A DNA stretch of 64,000 nt from Gonatopus flavifemur (taxonomy: Eukaryota; Arthropoda; Insecta; Hymenoptera; Dryinidae), in contig JAFFJZ010000010.1 of NCBI GenBank assembly GCA_018340375.1, forward strand, positions 12,710,001 to 12,774,000. The letters are read 5' to 3'. Below are positions 30,673 to 42,144 of the stretch, piece by piece. The first letter of the stretch is position 1. Each line of letters begins with the position of its first letter. The notes below the pieces were generated by a model. It ran no database searches. It saw nothing but the letters and a program-made list of their open reading frames with translations, and had not been told where the DNA came from. Both the position numbers and the translations under genes were made by a program.

Positions 30673-32091
30673 GACCCATCCACGACCACCTCCACTACTA
30701 CACTATCCAACAAGTATGGATACTTCCTCCTTTACTTGTGTGCTGTTCTACAGCTTCAGGATGTTCCATCCACTTCGTGCACGGCGAACCTTTCAGGCTT
30801 CAGGATAACTCATCCACCATTGAATAAGAGCCGTGACAACAGCTGTTTCCAAGTGACGGATTACTATATTGTCAACCCGGATTCAGTTCACTCCTGATGA
30901 AACTATAAGCGTACCTTGTAGAGGCTCGAAACGTAGTCGAACGAGAGAGTGTGCTGGATAACTGCCCAGGCACCCCTATCTATACCCGGCCTGAGTTTCT
31001 TTCAGCTTCGGGCGGCGACGCGAAACACAAATGACTCTCGCGGTATATTCACGAACCACGATTGAAAGCACACTGTGGTCGAGGCGTCGACGCACGCGCT
31101 TTGAAACGTCCAACGTAAAAAAGAAGAAACCCGCGCGGAAACATGAGGGTTCCGCGTGGGCTGTTGGATGGCGCCACTGCAATGAAAATAGAATGGAACG
31201 AGTGTTACGTTTATTGAGAGATATCGCCACGCACCGTAATGTTTACAATCTGTCACGAGACAGATGTTTTTAATTAGTGACTCGTCACACAAAGATACAG
31301 GAATTCGAAATTTTACTCATTTTCCAATTGGACTAATTTTCAAACGATCATAACTTTGGTTCTATCCATCGTAGAAACTTGATTTTTTTTTTAATTTAGA
31401 AGGAATGGAACGAACTTCACATACGAAGAGGTATCAATTACAAAAACACGTAAATTCATAGAGTTATAAACATTTGAAATGTTTAAAACGGATTTACTCA
31501 CTGTTACCTAACTCGTAGACGCTGGAAAGTTTCACCATCGTTTTCCGCGTTCAATTTCCCCATCAAGAACATAGTTTTTCTCGATAGAGTTTCTGTAAGA
31601 AGTATTGGAGAAATACGAATTTATTGGGCCGCGACGTGTCTGGCAATAACGCGCTGCATCCTCTAGACTAAAGACTGCACGTCTTGGAACACTGTCTGTT
31701 GGATAAATGAATTTTATTCATCATATGGATAAGTACGATTAGTGTAACTGCTGTTTCAGTGGAACCAATAATAATCCGTGATTCTACAAAGGTTTATAAA
31801 AGTTGGGATATGAAGAACGACTCAAAGAAATATGAGTTTAACGAGATGTATTGAGTTTTTATAGCACACAAATATATACACACTACTAATGTATATATCT
31901 GATTGAGAATTACAATTCATTTCATGATTTTTACTATTCTAAAATCCTGGTGCGCAGGAAATAATTTCATTTCTGATTTTTGCAGCGATATTGGGTTGAC
32001 ACAATGTATCTTCAAGGTACCCTTAACTGCCCTTAACAGTAATAGCGTTTTGAAAACGGTGAGCTCATTTTTCTTCTATTTATAAGGTTAA

Positions 32092-33095
32092 CCCGTTAAG
32101 GACCAAACGTCCGTTTTTTCAACACCTTTTTCAACGACATTTTACGCTGTCGAATCGATTGTCAAAAAATTTGCAAATAATTATTTTCAATGTAAAATTA
32201 TCTGAACTTTCAGAATATGGAAGCAGATTTTCGAAAAAATGCGAACTGGGAATGCTATAATCGTTTAAATAGAAAAAAAACACGAATTTTCGACGGCAGA
32301 AAACACTTGAAAAATGAGACAACTTCAGTACTCTTCCGAAGCCATATTGGCTCCACCATATTGTATTTAGCAGATCTGACACTAAATTTGTATTCAGTGA
32401 TCCGAAGAATACTCAGATCCATCTATGTGAGGAGGAAAATATCGATAAATTGACAAAAAACTGGAGGAACGGAAATTGAGACTTCTTGCTGCCATATTCG
32501 AACCGCCATTTTGAATTCATAGAATCTGACCTCCGATTAGTCATCAGGGATCCCGAAACCCCCCATGTACTGATTTTCATGGGAATCGTACAGTTTCAAC
32601 AATTTTAGGCCGCCATTTTTGAGCTGCCATATTGAATTTGGCAAATCTGACCCCGGATTCGTGATCAGCGACCCCAAAAACCTAATAATACGTGTGTGTA
32701 CATCGAATTCATTCAGGAATATTGCTCAAATACGAAAAATAAGAAAAAGCAAAAATATTTTGGTTTCTAGCCACCATATTGAGTGTCGCCATCTTGAATT
32801 TCGAAAAACCATCTCACATACTTTAAAGCTCAGGGTCCATGGACGCAGAAATTTCATCCCCTAGATGTATGTCTCCCCTAATTCGAAACCAAAATAAACG
32901 GATAATAATTTTTTGGAATCGAAAATTCGTGTTTTTTAATTCGTGATTTTAATGAGCAGGTGCATCTTCTTAGCATATCAAAGAAAGTGCAGCTACTCTT
33001 TATTTTTCATTTTATTTGTTCGTTTCTGAGAAAACTGGGGGGGCGATTTTGGAATCTAGTAACTTTTTGGGAACGTGGTGAATGCCGTTAACGGG
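32092..33095. mobile_element. piggyBac-like non-autonomous element
   Basis: TTAA precedes CCCGTTAAGG and TTGA follows CCGTTAACGGG, so the right TTAA has one change. About 1 kb. Inside, blocks of the type GCCGCCATTTTGAATT followed by ATCTGACC...GGATTCGTGATCAG recur four or five times, some on opposite strands. No transposase ORF. Inserted between the inner arms of the composite structure. Confidence 0.75.
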
Positions 33096-34145
33096 TTGAA
33101 TTTAAGGCAGACACGTCGCGGCCCAACAAATTCATATTTCTCCAATACTTCTTACAGAGACTCCATCGATAGAAAAGGTGTTCTTAATGAGAAATTGAAC
33201 GCGGAAAACGATGGTGGAACTTTCCAGTGTCTACGAGTTTGGTAACAGTAAGTAAATCCGCTATAAACATTTTAATTGTTTATAACTCTGTGAATTTACG
33301 AGTTTTTGTAATTGATACCTCTTTGTATGTGAAGTTCGTTCCATTCCCTCTAAATTAAAAAAAACAAAACAAGTTTCTCCGATGGATCCCTAGTGAAAAT
33401 CGAGGATAGAAATGGATAGAAAAATTTGTATTCGCTTCTATCCATTTTCAACGTCATTTTCTGCACCGCTTTTTGACATTGACCTGAATAGGAATCTGGT
33501 TCATCCATTTTAATCCACAAAAATGGATTATTAGGAAAAGGAAAAATCCGACACGAAATTGGATGAACTTGGTATTCATTTCTATCCACTTTCGATGTCA
33601 TTTTCTGTACCATTTTTTGATATTCACAAGGATAAGTATTTGCTCCATCCATTTCAATGCATGAAAAGTAGAAAAAAAAATTAATTTTGGTGTCTGATGA
33701 TGGTCTATTGGCGAGAAATGTGGAAGTTTTTAACACTGAAAATCTACCGTGCGTGGTATCTTTCATTTACCTATTTGTCACCGTAACTGACCACCAACCG
33801 ACCACCCATCCGAATACCGAACCTGCCTACTTAACGCTTAACCTATTTTGTCAACTACCTAACACTTAACCTACGCTGCTGTACAAGAGTACATGTTATG
33901 GCCTGGATAAAGTGCGTCTATAATCACCATGCTTCTCCAGTGGAAATCGAAAAAGGGATGAATTGGATTTCTATCAACTTAAAACCATACAAATTACATC
34001 TCTGTAATGTTTATTCCAAGACGAATGAAAATCATATCCGAATCAAGCCAAATTTGATCCTAATATAATTATATTCCTGAAAATGCAATCCATTTGAATC
34101 TTCAATCCTTCCGAATACTGAATTGAGTATATCATTTTTGATCCA

Positions 34146-34282
34146 CCCGTACAGCACGCGGACATTTCTCCGTCGCCTCCACGTCGCTTCTCCGTTCTTT
34201 CCACCTTGTATCCACGTCTCCCTTTCTTCCACCTCGCCTCCACGGAGATGCGACGTGGACATCGGTGGATGTGCTGTGTGGG
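34146..34282. mobile_element. 137-bp CCC-type MITE (CCCRTACAGCAC family), CA duplication
   Basis: The ends are CCCGTACAGCACGCGGACAT and GGTGGATGTGCTGTGTGGG, with CA on both sides. Close sister of 26530-26676 (10 bp longer there). Confidence 0.93.
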
Positions 34283-34908
34283 CATGTATTGAATTTTCAA
34301 GTCGTCATCATTCTATTCATTTTCATATACTGATTGCGGTATAGACATTGAATCCGGTCCAATTATTTTTCATTTCCTATCCATTTCAATCTGAAATTCG
34401 AAATACGTTCCTTTTTCAATCGGATTCCTTAAAACCGATGATCTGTATGAATTCCAAGTGAAGAGAAAATCCTATCCAATTCAATCCAAATTTCATTTCG
34501 ATATAACTTTGTTCATGGAGGTGTAACAAAATTTAATACATTTTTATCCATTTGAATCTTTATCCTCCTTAATCGAAAATTCGGTATATAATTTTTGATC
34601 TATGTAATGAATTTTTAAGCCGTAATTATTCAATCAATTTCTATACTTATTACGGTATAGACATTGAATCCGTTTCAATCATTTTTATTTATTTCCTATC
34701 CATTTTAATCATAGATTCAGAATACGATTGTTTTTCAATCGAATTCCTGAAAACCGATAATCTGTATGGATTCCAAGTGTAGAAAAAGCCTATCCAATTC
34801 AATCCAAATTTCATTTCCAATACAAGTGTATTGTTGAAAATTCAATGAAATTTGATTTATTTGTATGTATTTGAATCTTCAATTCTTTCTCATCCTGAAT
34901 TCTGTATA

Positions 34909-35012
34909 CAATGGAATCTCGCAATAACACAACTCTTCTTCTTTTTCATTCACGGTTTCTGCCGTGCTTCGAAGAGAGCGGGGTAACCTTTCTATTGCGA
35001 GGTTCTATAGTG
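34909..35012. mobile_element. Tigger/pogo-like MITE, TA duplication
   Basis: The ends are CAATGGAATCTCGCAATA and TATTGCGAGGTTCTATAGTG, with TA on both sides (104 bp). CAGTG-AACCTCG-type termini with TA duplication are typical of pogo/Tigger elements; the copy is slightly degenerate. Confidence 0.75.
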
Positions 35013-35852
35013 TATACTTTTTATTCCATGTAATGAAATTCAGGATTGGGAATGAATTGAAGACTCAAATGAATACAAATGTAATCTAGTTTCTTACGCT
35101 TTCAAGAATGAAGTTATATTGGAATCAAATTTTGATTGAATTGTATAGAATTTTTCTTCATTTGGAATCAATACCGATTAAAGGTTTTCAGGAATTTGAT
35201 TGAAAAACAATCTTATTCCGAATCTGTGATTGAAATGGATAAAGAATTAGAAATGATTGAAATGGATTCAATGTCTATACCGTAATCAGTATAAAAATGG
35301 ATTGAATGACCATGACTTGGAAATTCATAACATGCGATAGAAATTATATACTGAATTCAACATTGAGATGGATTACAGATTCAAATGGATAAAAATGTAA
35401 TGAATTTCCTTACACTCCCATGAATACGATTATATTAGAATGAAATTTGGATTGTATTGGATAGACTTCTTATTCATCTTGGAATAGGCATCATAGAAAT
35501 GAATTTGAATGGATTCGGTTGGATAGAATTCCAATCCATTCCAATCCATTCCTATTCTCCATTTTCACTAGGGATAGAACCAAAGTTATGATCATTTGAA
35601 AATTAGTCCAATTGGGAAATGAGTAAAATTTCGAATTCCTGTATCTCTGGAAATACTGAAAACAAACAAAATCCCGATATACGTGTATCCTCATTTTGGG
35701 TGTAGTAACTATGAAAAAATTTTCAGAGAAATCCAAGAGGGGTCGTGTGAAAAGCGTTCGGTTTGTAAAAGAATCGCCCAAATGCGCGCGACGTTAGTTC
35801 AGGTGTCCTTAACTTGAGTGTCGCCACGAACGCTTCTTCAAATTTTACATTT

Positions 35853-36167
35853 CCCAGCCAACAAAATCAAGGCAGCGCTTCTGGCAATGGTGCTACCATT
35901 CACTTATACAATTAAAAATCTTCTGTACATATATGGCTTCATTTATGTATGGAAATAAGAGCGACTTGGTAGTATTTTTACTAGGAGCACTACTTGGTAG
36001 CGCTTCCTGATAATACTGTTAGCGCTGAGGTAGTGCTACGTTATAAATTGAATCATATATATGTTATGGTAGCATGCAGTCTCACGGTACTGGAAAAATT
36101 ACTACGTTGCTACCACTAGCACTGCTAATAGCGGAAATGTGAATTTGGAAGCACTTTGCTAGCTGGG
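35853..36167. mobile_element. CCC-type MITE, TT duplication
   Basis: The ends are CCCAGCCAACAAAATCAAGG and TTTGCTAGCTGGG, with TT on both sides. The interior holds GTAGCACTACC / GGTAGTGCTAC-type inverted steps. Confidence 0.85.
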
Positions 36168-36351
36168 TTGAGTTTACCCTGGTGAAAATGGAAGCGGGAA
36201 GGAAGAGTAAACGAAGCGTATGTTGGAGGGTAACCGAAAAGTTGATGGAAAGTATACGAAGCTTGAATGGGAGGGATACAAAGAGTATGTAAAGAAAGAA
36301 TTGAAGCAAAGGAAACGTAGAAAATTCGTGAAATCCAAATGAAAAACTTGC

Positions 36352-36425
36352 ATCCCATGGCGAGAATCGAGCCAACGACTTTCACCATGGCAGACGAGGG
36401 TTTCATCCACTTAGAAGCCATAAAT
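36352..36425 (-). repeat. tRNA-derived segment, second copy
   Basis: On the minus strand CCATGGTGAAAGTCGTTGGC + TCGATTCTCGCCATGGG mirrors the relic at 1283-1342. Here it is not interrupted by the hAT MITE, giving the empty site. Confidence 0.5.
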
Positions 36426-37087
36426 CGTCGTTGGAATCAACCGCTTGAGGATATTATTTGGAGTCGGAATAGTTATAATTCGCATACGCTCAATGTAACT
36501 TACTATTACTTCACATGAAGCGGGTGTGAAACACTGGGAAAGAAAATTCTTCGAATTAATGAAATGAATTCAATTGATTTCCCATTTCATTGCATTAAAT
36601 AAATGTCTTTTTGACTCTATATAATAATTTTATAACCATAAAAAGTCGTTTCATTTATACTATCAAATCAGCTCATTGGAATGTATTTTCTGAAATTGAA
36701 AACGCACTCTTTTGATTGAATGACTAATTATTACTATCAATATCATCTTTCATCCGATTTATAACACTCATGTGATGAATTCCAAAGTGAAAATCAATAA
36801 CCCAGTAAAAAATCTGGAATAGAAAGGAATAAGAATTTCCTATTCTTTTCAATTCTTTCCAATTCGAATTCTCCAAAAAAAGAATACATATGAATAGAAA
36901 AAAATGGAAATATTTAGATTTCAAAATCATTTATGAATTCCAGTTGCTATTCTATATTGAGTTCTCCTAACAGGAATGAAAATCTTGTATTCAATATCGC
37001 AAAGGTAATTCATTGACTATATAGAAGTTGTTATTCTAAATTTTACATTGGAAAAATTGAATTTGAATTCCAGATTTGGAATACGAT

Positions 37088-37356
37088 CCCATACAGCACA
37101 AAAGTCCCCGTAAAGAGCTCCCGTTATGACAGTAAACATGAATTCATTGTGAATAGTTTGAATTCAAAATGAACTCTTGATGAATAACTTAATCTTCAGA
37201 AAGAATTCATAAAGACTTATTCAGGCATTCAACATGTATGCATTTTAAATTCATTGAGTTCATATTGAATTCATTTTTACTGTCATAACGGGGACTGTTC
37301 AAGAAGTTCTTTCAGAAGTTTTTCTGAATTCAAAATGATTATTTCTGCTGTCTAGG
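37088..37356. mobile_element. CCC-type MITE, AT duplication
   Basis: The ends are CCCATACAGCACAAAAGTCC and TTTCTGCTGTCTAGG, with AT on both sides. Uninterrupted, reverse-oriented copy of 9142-9673. Confidence 0.9.
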
Positions 37357-37533
37357 ATTTGACTGTAGAATAGGTTAGAATGGAGGTGTATAGAATTTCT
37401 GTAAAATTAATTCCATAACTCCATAATTCAAATTCGAATTCTTGAATTTCAATCCGATATTTTTTGCTGGGAAAATACAACTTCAATTTCATAACGTAAA
37501 GTTTCGTATGGAAATCGAACGTGATTATACTTA

Positions 37534-38819
37534 TTAGGTGTACAAATAAGTTTCCGCGGTTTTTTATAAAAAATTAGGAATTTATTGTAAAGGAAAAGTA
37601 CATTACGTTTTATTCAAAGTATTTTCCATCATTTGCCACCACTTTTCCCCATCTTTCTGGCAACATTCGGATACCCCGTCGAAAAAACTCTTCATCTTTT
37701 GACGCTATCCACAAATCTACTCAATTTTTGGTGTCTTCATATGATGTGAAGCGCTGCTCAGACAGACCATGTGCCATCGACCGGAACAGGTGATAATCAG
37801 AAGGGGCTAAGTCTGGTGAATATGGCGGGTAGGGTAAAACTTCCCAGTTGAGTGTTTCCAAGTATGTTTTTACCGGCGCCGCAACATGTGGACGAGCATT
37901 ATCGTGTAAAAGAATAATTTTGTCGTGTCTGGAGTAGTAATGGGCGCGTTTTTCCTTAAGTGCCCGACTCAATCTCATCAATTGTGTTCGGTAGAGAGCT
38001 CCAGTAATGGTTTCGCTTGGTTTCAGCAATTCATAATACACGACACCAAGCTGATCCCACCAAATACACAGCATGAGTTTTTTTCCATGAATATTCGGCT
38101 TAGCTGTCGATGTTGATGGTTCGCCGGGCTTAACCCATGACTTTCTCTTCTTTGGATTATCGTAGTGAATCCATTTTTCGTCACCAGTGACTATACGATG
38201 CAAAAAACTCTTTTTTTTATTCCTGGCAAGCAGCATTTCACTCATGCATAATCGGCGTTCAACGTCTCTCGGCTTTAGTTCATATGGAACCCAATTTCCT
38301 TGTTTTTGAATCATTCCTAACGATTTTAAACGATGTGAAATTGCTTGTTGAGTCACTTGTAGAGTAAGTGCAAGTTCTTTTTGCGTTTGGGACGAATCTT
38401 CCTCCAATAGTACTTCTAATTCCATGTCTTCGTACACTTTCGGCCTTCCACTGCGTTCTTTGTCTTTAACGTCAAACTCACCGTTCTTAAACTTTTGAAA
38501 CCATTCCTGACAACTTCTCTCACTTAAAGCAGCTTCACCATATGCTTCTAGAAGCAATCGATGCGCCTCAGCTGCAGATTTTTTCACATTAAAGAAGTAA
38601 ATCAAAAGTTCCCGCAAATGATGCTTATTCGGAATAAAACTTGACATTTTTGCACGAAAAAAATTACGTGATGCTGATACGGAATCACTAGTACTTTAAG
38701 GTTATGGTGTTGCCAGATGACTAAACTTGGGATATTACGTTTTACATCTGACAATTTCTCCATAACCTTCTGGTGGGGCCATCTTTTGACAAACCGCGGA
38801 AACTTATTTGTACACCTAA
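37534..38819 (-). mobile_element. mariner transposon copy 2 (1286 bp)
   Basis: Terminal repeats TTAGGTGTACAAATAAGTTT and complement; TA on both sides (37532-37533, 38820-38821). Nearly identical to copy 1 without the 107-bp insertion. Confidence 0.96.
37721..38647 (-). CDS. mariner (Mos1-like) transposase, C-terminally truncated by TGA
   Basis: A frame of 308 codons from the native start MSSFIPNKHHLRELL. Order: N-terminal helix-turn-helix region, SGRPKVYEDMELE, the WVPYELKPRDVERR linker motif, then the catalytic triad in TGDEKWIHYD, ILLHDNARPH and YSPDLAPSD (D34D spacing intact). It stops at TGA (37723-37721) after SYEDTKN, where Trp is usual. Reading on, VDLWIASKDEEFFRRGIRML ... GKYFE ends at TAA 37612-37610, about 36 codons later. 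All catalytic residues precede the stop, so a shortened protein is possible, but loss of the conserved C-terminus probably disables it. The TGA is shared with copy 1, so it predates their spread and they were probably mobilised by another source. Confidence 0.93.
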   Translation of the reverse strand: MSSFIPNKHHLRELLIYFFNVKKSAAEAHRLLLEAYGEAALSERSCQEWFQKFKNGEFDVKDKERSGRPKVYEDMELEVLLEEDSSQTQKELALTLQVTQQAISHRLKSLGMIQKQGNWVPYELKPRDVERRLCMSEMLLARNKKKSFLHRIVTGDEKWIHYDNPKKRKSWVKPGEPSTSTAKPNIHGKKLMLCIWWDQLGVVYYELLKPSETITGALYRTQLMRLSRALKEKRAHYYSRHDKIILLHDNARPHVAAPVKTYLETLNWEVLPYPPYSPDLAPSDYHLFRSMAHGLSEQRFTSYEDTKN

Positions 38820-39254
38820 TAGTATTTGAAATTCTTAACAATCAAGTAGGTATTTGACATGGCAATTTTTTTCTTCCCAGAATAATTATTGACTCCAAGT
38901 GAAAATATATTTCATAAAATGAATAGACATGGCTTACAAATGATGAACTTTTCCCATCATGAGAAAAACAACGCAAAACCACACTAATAAAATAGTTATT
39001 ATATTCAAGAATATGAAGTTATAGGACCAAAAATACTGTTATTTATAAACCGGTACAGTTTAGAGTATAATAATCTCATTCTTTCAATACAAGTGGTTTT
39101 TTTCAGATAATAAAATCAAATCATATACTCAACAGTTGTGAATTTTAATTCCGAGAGTTCTATTTTTTCAACAGAAAACCAAGTTTATGATCACAATGAG
39201 ATACTTTTTCAGTTCAAACTTCAGAGTAATATCTCTGAATACAAGCTACCCACA

Positions 39255-39495
39255 CAGGACACCTACGTCGACGTAATCGCCTCTCCGTGGAATTCAGGGA
39301 GAAAAAAGGGATCAATGGATACAACGTGGTACGACGGGGAAGCAGCGTAGAGGCAACGGAGAAATGTCCGCCCGAAAAAACGGCTCGGACATTTCTCCAT
39401 TGCCTCTACGTTGCTTCTTCATCGTACCACGTTATATCCACCGCTCCTTTTCATCTCCCTTAATTCTACGGAGATGCGACGTAATTCTTTGGCGA
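39255..39495. repeat. Head-to-head foldback of CCCRTACAGCAC-type sequence
   Basis: CGTAGAGGCAACGGAGAAAT + GTCCG is followed within 20 bp by its complement CGGACATTTCTCCATTGCCT. Outer arms pair GACGTAATCGCCTCTCCGTG with CTACGGAGATGCGACGTAAT. It is built from the interior of the family at 26530. Confidence 0.7.
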
Positions 39496-40760
39496 CTGCC
39501 CTGTCCCTGTTGAAAATTTCCACTCGTCGAAAGCGAACTTTGAAACACATGAAGCGTAAAATATTTCAATTTCCGCTTCTTTCGCGCTTAGATACTGTTT
39601 CATTTACTCTCCCACGTCGCTTCATCATTCTTACGCTCTCATTTTCACTAGGGGTATGGGTATTTCATAGAACAGATCTCATATGAACAATGATAGTTTG
39701 GATAGTTTTGAAATCAACAAAATGAAGTATTAAAATCCATGACTTGGGAATTCAAATCGCAAATAACCATTTTTTCCAATGAATACATTTTGCTTACGCG
39801 TAATGAGATACTCGATTAATCCAAATTTATAGTATGGTTCTATTGAGTATATTGAAATAATGATCATTGAATTCATTTTGAAACATTATTCCATTCAAAT
39901 CAACAGAAGAAGCGAATACTATTAGGATTAATGAAATATATTCCATTGATTCCTAATTTATTACGTTGAACAAATGTATTTTCAACGCCATAAGGAATGT
40001 CCACAAATTGAGTTAGGCTTATCTTTATTTTCTTCTTTATCTCATTTCTCATATGTGGAGTTGATGCGATGAAGGACGGAGTGAGTAAGACCGTGATGTA
40101 ATTTACGAGTGATCCCATAATTATTTTATTAAAATATGTTCTCGGAGTTTGAATCGTTTATAGAAACAAAAATGCAAGAAATATTTATATTATTGATATT
40201 CTCTAATTCTCAAACTGTTTTTATTCACATAATTAAATATTTTATCGAGAGGAAAAATTATCAATCCGGCACTACAGTTGGCTATCACAGTGTTATGAAT
40301 GGCTTCTACCCATCAAACGCATAATTCATTGGATCAAATTATATTTCATGAATTCGAAGATCAAAATTTTCCATCCAATAACTTTTTCATCAATCCCAAG
40401 TACCTCATATTCCAATTGATGTCCCCACCACTTCCGTTGATGCGATAACTCCACAGGTACCATTGGATGAATTCATTTCTTGGACTCAAAAGAAAAATTC
40501 ATCGGTTCGAAACATTTCTTTTTCTCAGTGTAACAGTTTGAAAAATACGTAACACGAGAGATAAATTATCAAAATTATGACATCCCGAGTCGAAAAATTT
40601 TCAAGATTATATATAATTTACGTATAACTTATGTGAAAACTATATTGAATTATATATAAATGTTACATAATTTTGAGAATATTTCCCACTTGGAACAGAA
40701 CTGCGAAATCAGTAGAATGAAAAAAATATGGCCAGGCACGTGAAATTTGAAATTTGACAT

Positions 40761-40990
40761 CCCAGGTTGATGAGACCCATTGAATCTTGTAAAATCTCAT
40801 TGAATTTCAGACATTATTTTAATTGAAACTTATTTACCCCTTTGTCAATGAGATTCCATCAGTTTTATTAGCTTCTTCAATGAAAACCTCATGAAATCTG
40901 CAACTCTCAGTGAATTTTGGAAAACTTCTCAATTAAATCACATTGAATCTCATTTCGTTGGATTCAATGGGTTTCTTTGACCAGCGACAG
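40761..40990. repeat. Hairpin repeat, GACCCATTGAATC
   Basis: AGACCCATTGAATC at the left and GATTCAATGGGTTTC at the right, with CATTGAATCTCAT/ATGAGATT steps inside. Probably a MITE; no clean duplication. Confidence 0.55.
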
Positions 40991-41102
40991 TTGTAACCTA
41001 TTAGAAAGAACAATTCAATCGATTCACTAGTTATCCTAAATAGACATTGGACTTTGAGAACAGTGACAGCTCTTTTCTTATAGAGAATGTGGTTGGTTTC
41101 TA

Positions 41103-41285
41103 CACGGAGAGAAATTTGTAGTTAAATTTACTATGTGATTGTTGTGCCCAAGGAACAGACTGACTTCCCAATGGCATTTACTGTAAAACATAGTCAATTT
41201 GATCATTGTCTCGTCATAGTAAATTTCATCGTAAGTTCAGTCTGTTTCTCGGTTACAAAGTCGCATAGTAAATTTAATATATATA
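41103..41285. mobile_element. Fragment of a CACKG-type element (left end)
   Basis: TA then CACGGAGAGAAATTTGTAG. The interior matches 17440-17599. The right end is replaced by a TATATATAATTTAATA low-complexity tract. Confidence 0.6.
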
Positions 41286-42144
41286 TATAATTTAATATAA
41301 TATAAATTTAATATTTTATAGTAAATTTCGTACAAAACAGGACAGTTACTATTCTCGGACTCCCATCCATAATTCTAGATTCGTGTGCTCTCGCGACGGT
41401 CAACAGAACCGGTCTATTGTGTATTGAAAATTTCGACAATATCTGTAAAAACAACCACAAAATGGAAAAACGCTACCACTTCTCCACGTTTCGTTTTTGT
41501 CTTATTCATTTCGGAATCTTTCCAACACTTTCAACGGGATTTGAATTTTACCTCTTATTCTGATCAATCCTGAATAGCAACCTTTACCCAAATTTTTAAT
41601 AAACTGATTCTTTTTTTTTGCTTTCAACTTTGCCAGAAATTTGTCTGATAAGGGGTTGAAATTCTGTTGAATCCTCTATTTCCATGAACATCAATTTCGG
41701 ATAGAAAATAAAACGAATAACTGATATACGATGCTTCAAAATCCTGATAAGACGCTTTGATTCCAACGACAAATACAGTAGTTCTGATGCTAACAGAATT
41801 TGTAGAAAAGTGATTAAATCCGTGAGTAAGTAACTAACTGCTATGTAATCATTTAATATCATACAAACAATCAATTCAAGTGTACTTTGAAATCAAGATT
41901 AATCTATAGATAATCGTAGTTTTAATTACTGTTTGTTCGGCACGTGTGATCGAAAGTATTTTACAATAAAAGAACAAATATTTTTCACAGGTTCACGATT
42001 ACGCATAATTAAAAATAATATCGTACCTTCGAATATCTAAACTACATAAATTAGATAATTTTTCACACATGTATAATTTAAAATTAACGAATGGAGAGTT
42101 TGTAAACGAAGAACTTCAAGTAACACCAAAATACGTAGTAAATA

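Larger units (their letters stand above)
33388..35573. mobile_element. 2.2-kb CCC-type element, AT duplication
   Basis: The ends are CCCTAGTGAAAATCGAGGAT and ATTCTCCATTTTCACTAGGG, with AT on both sides. The empty site CGATGGATAGAAC is present in the opposite arm of the host palindrome (about 31362-31372), proving the 2-bp duplication. The interior is a degenerate AT-rich palindrome (TATCCATTTCAATC, AATGGATTGAATG) with no recognisable protein. Nested: 34146-34282 and 34909-35012. Confidence 0.92.
28630..35868. mobile_element. ~7.2-kb composite inverted-repeat structure
   Basis: AAATTTCAAGAAGCGTTTGT (about 28645) and GGGCGATTCTTTTACAAACC (28735) are found inverted as ACGAACGCTTCTTCAAATTT (about 35830-35850) and GGTTTGTAAAAGAATCGCCC (about 35760-35780), so the outer arms are about 200 bp. 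An inner pair of arms, about 31290-31640 and 33100-35640, pairs GGGCCGCGACGTGTCTG with CAGACACGTCGCGGCCC and ACTAATTTTCAAACGATCAT with its complement. Many later insertions are nested in it. Between 29475 and 31290 is a GC-richer stretch with weak ORFs; GGCTCGAAACGTAG at about 30930 resembles a motif near the ends of some retroelements. No transposase recognised. Confidence 0.6.
36177..39654. mobile_element. 3.5-kb CCC-type element with nested mariner and MITE
   Basis: The left end is CCCTGGTGAAAATGGAAGCG; the right end is GCTCTCATTTTCACTAGGGG; TA on both sides if the fourth G is counted. The left part, including the tRNA-like relic (36352-36425), matches 1117-2082. The right part has GAAGCG/CGCTTC steps. 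Nested: 37088-37356, 37534-38819 and a foldback at 39255-39495. One element or two abutting ones cannot be decided by eye. Confidence 0.6.

Noticed and set aside
31002..31292. 96-codon minus-strand ORF in the GC-rich stretch
   Set aside because: Open on both strands, no motif, inside the composite repeat.
33350..33766. 138-codon minus-strand ORF
   Set aside because: It spans the left end of the 2.2-kb CCC element and repeats a TATCCATTTT-derived word; not a gene.
39900..40118. 72-codon minus-strand ORF MGSLVNYITVLLTPSF...
   Set aside because: AT-rich, with no family match and no splice context; it lies in a repeat-like interval.
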